64,000 bases of DNA from Siphonodentalium dalli (lineage: Eukaryota; Mollusca; Scaphopoda; Gadilida; Siphonodentaliidae): assembly GCA_032622095.1 (NCBI GenBank), contig CP136067.1:46851549-46915548 (forward strand), given 5' to 3'. The first letter of the stretch is position 1. Each line of letters begins with the position of its first letter. Positions 20,671 through 35,300 of the stretch are shown piece after piece. The notes under the pieces are model-generated. The model saw only the letters and a list, made by a program, of their open reading frames with translations. It did not search any database and was not told the DNA's origin. A program made the translations under genes and the position numbers.

Positions 20671-23600
20671 CTGTTCGTCATCATCAAGTTGTTGTTACTC
20701 TGTTGTTTGTTGTTATTTGTTTTCATGTTATTTCTCAGACACCAGTGCACCAAGATTTGATCAGCGTACTTAATGGGTAGTCACATGTCTTTCTTGACTA
20801 ACTATTTGTTAATACATCCCCCTCCCCAATGGGTAGCAATATATGAACTGCTTGGTGTGTGAGATATTTGTTTTGTTTTCAAGCTTAGCTGTGATACTGT
20901 TATTGTTATTTATAAAATGTATATGCCGTAAAGACCTCGCTAAATTATTGTTAATATATATTGTTTCACATAACGTGCTACATTGTAAATAAATATTGTT
21001 GTCAAACTTATGTTACTACTCTATCGACGAGAATGGCACATTGCCAGTTCCCTCAACCCATGGCCCAATACTGTCCCAGAAGATCTGTTGAATATCATTT
21101 CTCGTGGAGGCATGTTGTTAATGAAGTTATCGTCGTGTATGTTGAATCTAAATCAACAGTGAGAGACATTCATTGGTAGAAATCCAGTTGATTACCATAA
21201 TAAAACAAAATTAGTGTAACGTGAGTGTTACTTTGGAATTTACTAATTTTGTAATACAAAATGTGTATGCTATACTTTTGTAATAAAATGGGTAATTCCA
21301 AAGTAACAACCACATTACAATAATTTTAGTTTAATAGTATATGTTCGAAGTTCGAACCCATGACCTCGTCTAGCCCAGAGTGATTTTCTCCACGACCGGA
21401 AGTCCTGTTGTCATATGAAGTCCGCATTGTTGCATTTATCGACATACGTGTATATTGATCTTCCGAGCATCACTGGAATGTTATGGAAGTGAGCATTACT
21501 AAGGATAATTTCAAGTTGTTAATGAAGTTATCGTCGTGTATGTTGAATCTAAATCAACAGTGAGAGACATTCATTGGTAGAAATCCAGTTGATTACCATA
21601 ATTAAAAAAAATTAGTGTAACGTGAGTGTTACTTTGGAATTTACTAATTTTGTAATACAAAATGTGTATGCTATACTTTTGTAATAAAATGGGTAATTCC
21701 AAAGTAACAACCACATTACAATAATTTTAGTTTAATAGTATATTTTCGAAGTTCGAACCCATGACCTCGTCTAGCCCAGAGTGATTTTCTCCACGACCGG
21801 AAGTCCTGTTGCCACTTGCATCTAATAACATAATATGTACTTGTTCGTTCCATTTTCAGTACAAGCCCCAGACTATGTCTCGTGTTGAATTTTCATTAAG
21901 AGTGAGCAATACTCAATTTTTTTGGTCAAACTGTCAAAGTAGGATGCTTGTGGAATTTGTTGACGAGGGACCCGAGGATTTTAATTCCCATAAGAGGATT
22001 ATTAAAGATCCAGAAATAGGAAACCTTGTTATTGCCGAAACAACATTATCTCATTAAGCGGCTTCATTTTGGGAAATCCTTATAAGGAATCGAAACCCTA
22101 TATATACAGCAAAACGTAAGCTAATACGAGTGGTACTCGGTAGCCGAGAGTTCTATATTCCCGGTTCATACACAGGCGCGCAAGGTAAGTTACGATTACT
22201 CATTCTCATGTTCTTATGTGGCCTTCACGTCAACTATATGGAAGAATTCAACCAGATCCATTAAATTGAAGCATGTATGGTTTCATCGCTTCATGGTCAG
22301 GATCGAGATAATCGTTTTAGACACTCTACTTGATTGTTTTTATTGTAACTCTCAGTACAACTCCAAAAAATATGCAATCAGAACAGTCAATATAGTAAGT
22401 ACTATTGGATATCAAATCGTGTATTTATATATGCTCATAAAACGGGGGTTTGTCCATAGTTTGAATTATAACGGATGCATATTAAATTATAAACTGTCAC
22501 TGTTCATTTTGGGTTGCCACTTAAATCACCGTGGAATTGTTCTCGCTTTTCAGCACACCCCTGTCCAGTTCCGAAAATAAAAAAAGTCGACAAAGAGCAG
22601 TATTGCTTGCCAGTTTATTGATGATACGGCAAAAAAATAAAGAGCGTTTGCTTCACTTATGTGTAACTTACCTATATATAAGTCTAATATATAGGTACTT
22701 TTTGTGTAAAAACTAAATTCCTAGTGCTTCGTCCCTTTCCAACACGCGCCACCTAAATATAAGACCAATTGCGAAGTTTTCCAGCTCTTATAACATACCC
22801 TTAGTCGGATGTATGTAACAATATAAAGAGCGTTCAGTTATGTATGTTCCCGGTGTGGTAAAAATATAGAGCGTTTGCCTCACTGCTGTGCGGATGGTTG
22901 AACTCAGTTAAACATTGAACCTAAAACGCTCTTTATAGTGTTACACCTATACATAGTTACGCAATGTGGTAGTATATATGGATGGACGATATAATCAGAT
23001 GAAATGTCGTCATACAGACTGTATACATGTATCTCCAAAAACAAATTCACATAAGTATTAGAAATTGATGTCCGCACAAGAGTTAGAAATATGCTCTTTA
23101 GAAACAAGTCATGAATAGACTGTCAATGAACGCTCTTTATTGTTTCATGGTGCCTCTATATATATTTATAGAACTCATTGGCATAGGGCCTACGTCGTCC
23201 GGATTGTTGTATTTATCGACCTACGTGTATATTGATCTTCCGAACATCACTGGAATGTTATAGAAGTTACCATTACTAAGGATAATTCGGGGGCAATACC
23301 TGAGTTGAAAAACAAAACGAATTCTTCAAACTTGTCATATTCGCAAAGTTCCTCTCGGAGTGATAAGCTCCAACGCGCGCCACATAAATATAAGACCAAC
23401 TGCGAAGTTTTCCAGCTCTTGTAACATACCATTAGTCGGCTGTATGTAACAATATAAAGAGCGTTCAGTTATGTATGTTCCCGGTGTGGTAAAAATATAG
23501 CGCGTTTGCCTCACTGCTGTGCGGAGGGTTGAACTCAGTTAAACATTGAACCTAAAACGCTCTTTATATGGTTACGCCTATACATAGTTACGCAATGTGG

Positions 23601-26600
23601 TTGTATATATATATGATCAATATAATCAGATGAAATGTCGTCATACAGACTGCATAAATAGATCTCCAAAAATAAATTCACATGAGCATTAGAAACTGTT
23701 TCCACACAAGAGTTAGAAATATGCTCTTTAGAAACATGTCATGAATATACTGTCAATTAACGCACTTTATTGTTTCATGATGCCCCTATATATATTTATA
23801 GAACTCAATGACTAACATAGGGCCTGTATACGTCATCTGTTGGCATAAGCAGTCCGCATTGTTGCATTTATCGACATACGTGTATATTGATCTTCCGAAA
23901 ATCACTGGAATGTTATTGAAGTGAGCATTACTAAGGATAATTTGGGGCCAAAACCTGAGTTGAAAACAAAACGAAACGAATCCTTCTATCTTGTCACATT
24001 CGCAAAGCTCCCCTCGGAGTGATAAGCTCCTCATGGAGTGATAATGTTAACGACGAAACATATAAGTTGGTTCCGGTGATTAATAAAGGGGTCAGACTTT
24101 CACACTATCAGGCGAGAAAACGCCGCCAGTCGCGCTTATGGGCTAGGGACATAGTACGAAGTGACTCTTTGTCGGTTGAAATTCAATCACTTGCACAATA
24201 TGGTAAGCCAAGCTCAACTGAAGTCACGTGATATGTGCGCGTAGTTAATAAAATGGTGTCCCGTCTTAACTTGTCAGTTCAATTTCATTTTGTAGCAGTA
24301 GAAAACGCATATTCATATATAAACACTCAATACTTTCAACTATCTACAATATGGTATGTTTAAAATTATGTTTACATATACACAGAACCGGATCTCTTAA
24401 TAATGTGTACCTATTTTGTTTTAAGTTACAACACCCGTTCCGCGCTGATATGTGCTAACTGACTTTTACATTTGGATTTGTCTTTTACAATTGTCTTTTA
24501 TTTGCTGTTTATATACACTCTCCGCGAATTTGTGAATAGAAAAACATACAATTCAATAACCTCACTGCTCTTCATCGTGGAGGCCGGAATACGTGGAGGC
24601 CGGAATAAAGAGTATTATATTGAAGTTAGTAGGTCGCATATTAAGATTGTTGAATTATCATCACATTGGTGGTAACAATGGTGCATGCATTGTCCGGACT
24701 ACATTCATAGAATTTAGAAAAGTTAGGTCCCGATGTTCTTCAGCAGATAACAAAAAAAAGCGCAGTGTCACTGTTAGTATATTTTGTGGGCCTTCGTGAG
24801 GTTCGTGATCCCCCATTGATCGTTATTCATCTTCAGCAAATCACCGACTGACTAAATTGCTAACATAGTTGATAAGTTGTAAACAATATAGTTGACAGTT
24901 CCTGGGCTGAATTTCACTCACAAACTGTTATCTCACTTCCAAACATGCGACTAAACACTTCTGAACAAGAAATCTAACACGTTGTCATGCGCATCGACGC
25001 TGCTCTTCCCACTATCTGTGTAATTTTAACGCCCCGAGTTGTGATAGGCAACCGTATTCGTGAGCAACATTCTGCCACGCGATCCCGATGTGTTACAATT
25101 TGTTATCATACAACATCGCGAATCGTTTCTCACGTATTTTCAAAATAAACAACATTATGTCCCTTACTTTATAAGCAGTAAAGTTTGGACTTTTTATTCA
25201 TTCGCTTTCTCGCCTTGTACCCATTGTGAGTATCGTCGTCATCGCGTGGTTATTAGTTTTACCGTGTACCTCAATCCATTTCAAATGTTTCAAAACTGGT
25301 ACTTGTAGAGCCCTAATGCTATTATTTAAATTTTCGAACTGGAATACACCTCTATGTCGATACACATATTTTAAGTTATAATATATTCCCTTACATTTAT
25401 CATTCACATCGCCACCGCATAAACTGGATCAAATATATCTTATCAGTGGCATGTAGCGTGTGCTCATTGTCTGACATTCTTTAGCGAGGTGATGGAATTT
25501 AGCGGCAACAATTTATTGCCCAATATATATTTTAGTTGCCTGAATATTTCCGCGTGTTATTAAATATTTCAAATAAATGAACGTATCGGAGAATATTACC
25601 AGAATAGATCAAATTCCCACAGTATAAATTTATTATATTATTAATATATGGCCTATATTTATCGAGAGTGTAGTTGATTGTAGGTTGATATCCGAGTTGA
25701 CGTCAATACGTCCTCTTTTGCCATATTAATTAATTGAAACCATTTTTCTTTCAGATTCCTAACATCACTTTCGACATAGACGATACCATGGATATCATCC
25801 AGCTGTTGAGCCCTTGTGACTTCAAGCTTCACGTCGACGAGTCGTCCAGAGATAGCGGTATAGACGTAGAGGTAAGCAGGATTAGAGCAGGAGAAATTGC
25901 CAACTCGTACAAACGTGATTTTTAAGGACCTATTATCCGTAATTTAGAGAAACAATTTCAGATTAAACATTGTGCTTATTTAAGAACAGTATTAAGGAAT
26001 AGATCACCAGTTAGTTCGTCAGTTCGTTTTATGCGAAGATTCGAACGCAACCACAGTAATGAACACGAACGTATGTATTATGACACCTACATGCTCACAT
26101 TGTGTTATGTATTTTATTCGCATATTTTCGATTATTTTCTTTCAATAGTCTATGCTATAATGTATAATATAAGAGGCACAGAATGTTCCACACAGGAAAT
26201 AGTAATTGAGTTCCTTGACATAAATTTTAATTGATATGGCTAATTATATCCACAGTAATGAATATAATTTGTTTTCCAGACACCAACTACTGCACACATC
26301 AGCGAACATGAGGGCAGCTTCAGTTCGTTTCTCCCATCAGAAACACCTACTAAGTCTGAGGTACGTTATATTATTATTTCTAAAATTAAGAAAACAATGA
26401 ACGCCACATTAATAGGTTAATAAGATTAATCTGCGCAAGAAGGTACAATATAATGTTTTACTTAAATAGCTCAGAGTTAGCCACCCCCGCCTGGTAGCTT
26501 TCGGGGTCATATATATATAGCCCCTGCGAGTGGTGGAAATCCGGATCCACCACTGCTATAAATATCAAGAGAGGACTAATAATTATTTAAATAGAACGTC

Positions 26601-28041
26601 CACCATCTGGGTTATCCCACGAACAAGTATTTTAAGTGGCCTGGCGACTCGGTCCAAGATAGCGGCTTCTCTACATTCCTTAATTGGAACTAGAACTCAG
26701 TGCGGTCAACACGTCCGCAATGATTGGGTTGTCAGTGGACACATGTTACATTGTCTGTATTATCCGTGTAAAACGCCAAATATACGATAATTACAGAGGT
26801 TGCATGCATGTGTGTATCCACCCTAAGACAAGAAGCCATATTTCTATAGTGTATGTGTGGCATCTAAGTTTACGCTTATAATTTAAGTATTTAAATACAA
26901 ACAGCTAAGCAAATAATTATATGATATTTTGATACATGTATCACTGTTCTAAATATTTCGCTTCCAGTTGTCCATCCGTCGTAGACCAGTTCGATGTCTT
27001 TTCGGACGTTCAAAATCCTCCGACAACTGTCTGAAACGCCAGATCACCGAGAAATGTGATGTCATCGAACCACCAGCCAAACGCCATATGTTAGAGAAAT
27101 CAGACAAAGACGACATGAGAATTAAAGAAGCTCTCAACTCCATGACCTCCAACGTTGATCTGATCGGTGACGGGACCTCGATCTACACCCTCCGCGTCAT
27201 CTCAGGTCGACACAAGGACCTCAAGTACATCTCCCCACAAACAGTGAGTGATTTCAATGTATTAATGTATCTATTCGATAATCGAGACATACATGTATTT
27301 GATTGTCGTATACGTGTAATATGAATGTTTCCATGTTGCTTTTGTGCCCAACTATCTGGACTTCCTTCTATATCTGAAATTCAAACTGATAGAAAAGTAA
27401 ACTGTTCAAATTATGACGGGATAACAAGCCTATGGCTTTTATAAAAATAATTGCTATGTAAATGTTACCTCAAGTTTCAATACAGGCAGCTACAATGTAA
27501 AGGCGGAAATTCAAATATAGTTCTCTGTTCTCTCATAAATGTTGGAATAGTTAAGCGAGTGCAGGGATGAGTAAGAGTGAGGTGTGATAGAAGGGATAAG
27601 ATAATAAAGTAGTTAGGAAAGATGTGTGATAAATGGTGTATACAGTCATGTCTCGAAATTCTTCACTAGACGTCCAGTGTTCTTATAGGATGAGTAAAAC
27701 AAATACGCTAAAATATCCAAGTGCCGTAATTTCATCGTAGACTTGTTCCAGTTTTAAAATATAGATAGTGAAATTCATAATTTTTGTTTACAGTTGGAAC
27801 ATTTGATGTCAGGCCGATTCAGCAACAGCATCGACGAGTTTGTGGTCGTAGACTGTCGATACCCATATGAGTACGAAGGTGGACATATCCAGGTACGTGT
27901 GCGTCACCGACATGACCTCTGCTCTAATATTTGCCAATATAACAATCAGCAATCGATTTATTAAATTATTTTAATGGCATTATTTTGATTGACAACATTA
28001 TTTTATTACGTAACAAATATCAATATATAAGTTGAAATTAC
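19337..28041 (+). repeat. Array unit 3 (8705 bp)
   Basis: Nearly identical to unit 2. A private C-to-T change at 23838 and the shared T at 22791 are the differences noticed by eye. Such private changes suggest that the copies were read separately and not simply pasted. Confidence 0.97.
20671..25754. other. Spacer of unit 3 between G3 and G4
   Basis: AATAAA at 20988, hairpin module pair 21114-21811, two sub-repeats 22739-24029, donor-like ATG/GTAAGC at 24200, TATAAA 25623, CRE 25698. No additional gene recognised. Confidence 0.8.
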
Positions 28042-29375
28042 ATATCCATGTATTACACATTTGTACATGTATATCCGTATAGTTTTATTTCTTTTGTTTT
28101 TTTTCCTGATAATGAGTCCAATAATTAAATTGGTAACACGCTCAGACCATCAATTCAGATTTATTGTATCACTCTTAATGGTGGTGTGTGTCAAGAATCT
28201 AAATGCAGCCACCCATTGTTAACAATCGTCAATACCAGAACAAAATTATATTTTTGTTATAATAATGATCAGTTTTCCTATCGGCCGATTTTGCGGTTGA
28301 ATTGAGTAGTGTTTGTATTGTCTTAGGGTCTGTATCTAAGTCACAAGTAACTTCTTATTTACAGGATGCTGAGAATCTCCACACACAGGCGATGATCGAG
28401 AAGAGGTTTTTGGGCGACGCTCCCCTCAAACACCGGACCATCGTCATCTTTCACTGCGAGTTCTCATCTGAACGCGGTCCAAAAATGTAAGTATCAATTC
28501 TATGTCAACCATAGTTGATTAATGTATTAACATATGGATGGAATAGTCTAATTGACAAACCTTAAAACACTAAATTATTTTTCATTATAATTACCATGTT
28601 GTTTGCATCGTGCATAGAGTACACGTGTATTTTACACTAATCCATGGATCAAATTCATTAATGTTATGCTTATATTCGGTATAAAAGCAGATGGTCCCAT
28701 ATATGGCCGGATTTAGTATACAGTACCCCTTTAAGTTTAGCATGAAAATGAAAAGGAGAAATTGGAGCATTATTTAATTATTTAATATGATGTAAGCATA
28801 CACGTAGCAATACAGTTCACTGCATGTATACGTGATTGCTATGTCGTGAGCGAAGGTTTATATCTGAATGTATTTTTTCTAGGCTCAGACACCTGCGACA
28901 GAAGGACAGAGAGTTGAACGCCGAGAATTATCCGAACCTGTTTTACCCTGAAATCTATATCCTTCATGGCGGATATAAGGAATTCTTCGAATCCAAACAG
29001 GTGCGTTTTGTTTCGCTACATTTTCGAAATTCGTTTCAACTCTGTACATATACCTAATAAAATATGGTGACAAGACATTGTGCCAATAAGCTCACGTTTG
29101 ATACACGCATGTGTAGAGTAATTGCAACAAATGTAGTCCACTGTCGATGCAACGGTGTTTCAGCACCTCAACAAGTACTTTTTCTACATATAGTTCGTGA
29201 AACTGTGAATATTATTTTGTACTTATTTGCTATATATTACTCTTTCCAGGCGCTCTGCACCCCGCAGTCATATCGACCTATGCTGCACCAGGATTATTCA
29301 TCTCAGCTACGTCACTTCCGAGCCAAGTCCAAGTCCTGGTCCAACGGTCAGAGGAAGGGGTCGCTGAGATTCTAG
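25755..29375 (+). CDS. cdc25: CDC25-type phosphatase (G4), spans units 3-4
   Basis: Exons: I 25755-25871, II 26280-26360, III 26968-27243, IV 27794-27892, V 28365-28486, VI 28883-29000, VII 29250-29375. Translation is the same as G2 and G3, with the complete catalytic loop, both halves of the rhodanese-like fold and the basic C-terminal tail used by CDC25s for substrate docking. Introns have the same lengths as in G2 (408, 607, 550, 472, 396, 249 bases). As in G2, the Kozak ATG at 25788 is the best visible start, but an upstream exon is possible. Confidence 0.93.
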
Positions 29376-32300
29376 CTGTTCGTCATCATCAAGTTGTTGT
29401 TACTCTGTTGTTTGTTGTTATTTGTTTTCATGTTATTTCTCAGACACCAGTGCACCAAGATTTGATCAGCGTACTTAATGGGTAGTCACATGTCTTTCTT
29501 GACTAACTATTTGTTAATACATCCCCCTCCCCAATGGGTAGCAATATATGAACTGCTTGGTGTGTGAGATATTTGTTTTGTTTTCAAGCTTAGCTGTGAT
29601 ACTGTTATTGTTATTTATAAAATGTATATGCCGTAAAGACCTCGCTAAATTATTGTTAATATATATTGTTTCACATAACGTGCTACATTGTAAATAAATA
29701 TTGTTGTCAAACTTATGTTACTACTCTATCGACGAGAATGGCACATTGCCAGTTCCCTCAACCCATGGCCCAATACTGTCCCAGAAGATCTGTTGAATAT
29801 CATTTCTCGTGGAGGCATGTTGTTAATGAAGTTATCGTCGTGTATGTTGAATCTAAATCAACAGTGAGAGACATTCATTGGTAGAAATCCAGTTGATTAC
29901 CATAATAAAACAAAATTAGTGTAACGTGAGTGTTACTTTGGAATTTACTAATTTTGTAATACAAAATGTGTATGCTATACTTTTGTAATAAAATGGGTAA
30001 TTCCAAAGTAACAACCACATTACAATAATTTTAGTTTAATAGTATATGTTCGAAGTTCGAACCCATGACCTCGTCTAGCCCAGAGTGATTTTCTCCACGA
30101 CCGGAAGTCCTGTTGTCATATGAAGTCCGCATTGTTGCATTTATCGACATACGTGTATATTGATCTTCCGAGCATCACTGGAATGTTATGGAAGTGAGCA
30201 TTACTAAGGATAATTTCAAGTTGTTAATGAAGTTATCGTCGTGTATGTTGAATCTAAATCAACAGTGAGAGACATTCATTGGTAGAAATCCAGTTGATTA
30301 CCATAATTAAAAAAAATTAGTGTAACGTGAGTGTTACTTTGGAATTTACTAATTTTGTAATACAAAATGTGTATGCTATACTTTTGTAATAAAATGGGTA
30401 ATTCCAAAGTAACAACCACATTACAATAATTTTAGTTTAATAGTATATTTTCGAAGTTCGAACCCATGACCTCGTCTAGCCCAGAGTGATTTTCTCCACG
30501 ACCGGAAGTCCTGTTGCCACTTGCATCTAATAACATAATATGTACTTGTTCGTTCCATTTTCAGTACAAGCCCCAGACTATGTCTCGTGTTGAATTTTCA
30601 TTAAGAGTGAGCAATACTCAATTTTTTTGGTCAAACTGTCAAAGTAGGATGCTTGTGGAATTTGTTGACGAGGGACCCGAGGATTTTAATTCCCATAAGA
30701 GGATTATTAAAGATCCAGAAATAGGAAACCTTGTTATTGCCGAAACAACATTATCTCATTAAGCGGCTTCATTTTGGGAAATCCTTATAAGGAATCGAAA
30801 CCCTATATATACAGCAAAACGTAAGCTAATACGAGTGGTACTCGGTAGCCGAGAGTTCTATATTCCCGGTTCATACACAGGCGCGCAAGGTAAGTTACGA
30901 TTACTCATTCTCATGTTCTTATGTGGCCTTCACGTCAACTATATGGAAGAATTCAACCAGATCCATTAAATTGAAGCATGTATGGTTTCATCGCTTCATG
31001 GTCAGGATCGAGATAATCGTTTTAGACACTCTACTTGATTGTTTTTATTGTAACTCTCAGTACAACTCCAAAAAATATGCAATCAGAACAGTCAATATAG
31101 TAAGTACTATTGGATATCAAATCGTGTATTTATATATGCTCATAAAACGGGGGTTTGTCCATAGTTTGAATTATAACGGATGCATATTAAATTATAAACT
31201 GTCACTGTTCATTTTGGGTTGCCACTTAAATCACCGTGGAATTGTTCTCGCTTTTCAGCACACCCCTGTCCAGTTCCGAAAATAAAAAAAGTCGACAAAG
31301 AGCAGTATTGCTTGCCAGTTTATTGATGATACGGCAAAAAAATAAAGAGCGTTTGCTTCACTTATGTGTAACTTACCTATATATAAGTCTAATATATAGG
31401 TACTTTTTGTGTAAAAACTAAATTCCTAGTGCTTCGTCCCTTTCCAACACGCGCCACCTAAATATAAGACCAATTGCGAAGTTTTCCAGCTCTTAGAACA
31501 TACCCTTAGTCGGATGTATGTAACAATATAAAGAGCGTTCAGTTATGTATGTTCCCGGTGTGGTAAAAATATAGAGCGTTTGCCTCACTGCTGTGCGGAT
31601 GGTTGAACTCAGTTAAACATTGAACCTAAAACGCTCTTTATAGTGTTACACCTATACATAGTTACGCAATGTGGTAGTATATATGGATGGACGATATAAT
31701 CAGATGAAATGTCGTCATACAGACTGTATACATGTATCTCCAAAAACAAATTCACATAAGTATTAGAAATTGATGTCCGCACAAGAGTTAGAAATATGCT
31801 CTTTAGAAACAAGTCATGAATAGACTGTCAATGAACGCTCTTTATTGTTTCATGGTGCCTCTATATATATTTATAGAACTCATTGGCATAGGGCCTACGT
31901 CGTCCGGATTGTTGTATTTATCGACCTACGTGTATATTGATCTTCCGAACATCACTGGAATGTTATAGAAGTTACCATTACTAAGGATAATTCGGGGGCA
32001 ATACCTGAGTTGAAAAACAAAACGAATTCTTCAAACTTGTCATATTCGCAAAGTTCCTCTCGGAGTGATAAGCTCCAACGCGCGCCACATAAATATAAGA
32101 CCAACTGCGAAGTTTTCCAGCTCTTGTAACATACCATTAGTCGGCTGTATGTAACAATATAAAGAGCGTTCAGTTATGTATGTTCCCGGTGTGGTAAAAA
32201 TATAGCGCGTTTGCCTCACTGCTGTGCGGAGGGTTGAACTCAGTTAAACATTGAACCTAAAACGCTCTTTATATGGTTACGCCTATACATAGTTACGCAA

Positions 32301-35300
32301 TGTGGTTGTATATATATATGATCAATATAATCAGATGAAATGTCGTCATACAGACTGCATAAATAGATCTCCAAAAATAAATTCACATGAGCATTAGAAA
32401 CTGTTTCCACACAAGAGTTAGAAATATGCTCTTTAGAAACATGTCATGAATATACTGTCAATTAACGCACTTTATTGTTTCATGATGCCCCTATATATAT
32501 TTATAGAACTCAATGACTAACATAGGGCCTGTATACGTCATCCGTTGGCATAAGCAGTCCGCATTGTTGCATTTATCGACATACGTGTATATTGATCTTC
32601 CGAAAATCACTGGAATGTTATTGAAGTGAGCATTACTAAGGATAATTTGGGGCCAAAACCTGAGTTGAAAACAAAACGAAACGAATCCTTCTATCTTGTC
32701 ACATTCGCAAAGCTCCCCTCGGAGTGATAAGCTCCTCATGGAGTGATAATGTTAACGACGAAACATATAAGTTGGTTCCGGTGATTAATAAAGGGGTCAG
32801 ACTTTCACACTATCAGGCGAGAAAACGCCGCCAGTCGCGCTTATGGGCTAGGGACATAGTACGAAGTGACTCTTTGTCGGTTGAAATTCAATCACTTGCA
32901 CAATATGGTAAGCCAAGCTCAACTGAAGTCACGTGATATGTGCGCGTAGTTAATAAAATGGTGTCCCGTCTTAACTTGTCAGTTCAATTTCATTTTGTAG
33001 CAGTAGAAAACGCATATTCATATATAAACACTCAATACTTTCAACTATCTACAATATGGTATGTTTAAAATTATGTTTACATATACACAGAACCGGATCT
33101 CTTAATAATGTGTACCTATTTTGTTTTAAGTTACAACACCCGTTCCGCGCTGATATGTGCTAACTGACTTTTACATTTGGATTTGTCTTTTACAATTGTC
33201 TTTTATTTGCTGTTTATATACACTCTCCGCGAATTTGTGAATAGAAAAACATACAATTCAATAACCTCACTGCTCTTCATCGTGGAGGCCGGAATACGTG
33301 GAGGCCGGAATAAAGAGTATTATATTGAAGTTAGTAGGTCGCATATTAAGATTGTTGAATTATCATCACATTGGTGGTAACAATGGTGCATGCATTGTCC
33401 GGACTACATTCATAGAATTTAGAAAAGTTAGGTCCCGATGTTCTTCAGCAGATAACAAAAAAAAGCGCAGTGTCACTGTTAGTATATTTTGTGGGCCTTC
33501 GTGAGGTTCGTGATCCCCCATTGATCGTTATTCATCTTCAGCAAATCACCGACTGACTAAATTGCTAACATAGTTGATAAGTTGTAAACAATATAGTTGA
33601 CAGTTCCTGGGCTGAATTTCACTCACAAACTGTTATCTCACTTCCAAACATGCGACTAAACACTTCTGAACAAGAAATCTAACACGTTGTCATGCGCATC
33701 GACGCTGCTCTTCCCACTATCTGTGTAATTTTAACGCCCCGAGTTGTGATAGGCAACCGTATTCGTGAGCAACATTCTGCCACGCGATCCCGATGTGTTA
33801 CAATTTGTTATCATACAACATCGCGAATCGTTTCTCACGTATTTTCAAAATAAACAACATTATGTCCCTTACTTTATAAGCAGTAAAGTTTGGACTTTTT
33901 ATTCATTCGCTTTCTCGCCTTGTACCCATTGTGAGTATCGTCGTCATCGCGTGGTTATTAGTTTTACCGTGTACCTCAATCCATTTCAAATGTTTCAAAA
34001 CTGGTACTTGTAGAGCCCTAATGCTATTATTTAAATTTTCGAACTGGAATACACCTCTATGTCGATACACATATTTTAAGTTATAATATATTCCCTTACA
34101 TTTATCATTCACATCGCCACCGCATAAACTGGATCAAATATATCTTATCAGTGGCATGTAGCGTGTGCTCATTGTCTGACATTCTTTAGCGAGGTGATGG
34201 AATTTAGCGGCAACAATTTATTGCCCAATATATATTTTAGTTGCCTGAATATTTCCGCGTGTTATTAAATATTTCAAATAAATGAACGTATCGGAGAATA
34301 TTACCAGAATAGATCAAATTCCCACAGTATAAATTTATTATATTATTAATATATGGCCTATATTTATCGAGAGTGTAGTTGATTGTAGGTTGATATCCGA
34401 GTTGACGTCAATACGTCCTCTTTTGCCATATTAATTAATTGAAACCATTTTTCTTTCAGATTCCTAACATCACTTTCGACATAGACGATACCATGGATAT
34501 CATCCAGCTGTTGAGCCCTTGTGACTTCAAGCTTCACGTCGACGAGTCGTCCAGAGATAGCGGTATAGACGTAGAGGTAAGCAGGATTAGAGCAGGAGAA
34601 ATTGCCAACTCGTACAAACGTGATTTTTAAGGACCTATTATCCGTAATTTAGAGAAACAATTTCAGATTAAACATTGTGCTTATTTAAGAACAGTATTAA
34701 GGAATAGATCACCAGTTAGTTCGTCAGTTCGTTTTATGCGAAGATTCGAACGCAACCACAGTAATGAACACGAACGTATGTATTATGACACCTACATGCT
34801 CACATTGTGTTATGTATTTTATTCGCATATTTTCGATTATTTTCTTTCAATAGTCTATGCTATAATGTATAATATAAGAGGCACAGAATGTTCCACACAG
34901 GAAATAGTAATTGAGTTCCTTGACATAAATTTTAATTGATATGGCTAATTATATCCACAGTAATGAATATAATTTGTTTTCCAGACACCAACTACTGCAC
35001 ACATCAGCGAACATGAGGGCAGCTTCAGTTCGTTTCTCCCATCAGAAACACCTACTAAGTCTGAGGTACGTTATATTATTATTTCTAAAATTAAGAAAAC
35101 AATGAACGCCACATTAATAGGTTAATAAGATTAATCTGCGCAAGAAGGTACAATATAATGTTTTACTTAAATAGCTCAGAGTTAGCCACCCCCGCCTGGT
35201 AGCTTTCGGGGTCATATATATATAGCCCCTGCGAGTGGTGGAAATCCGGATCCACCACTGCTATAAATATCAAGAGAGGACTAATAATTATTTAAATAGA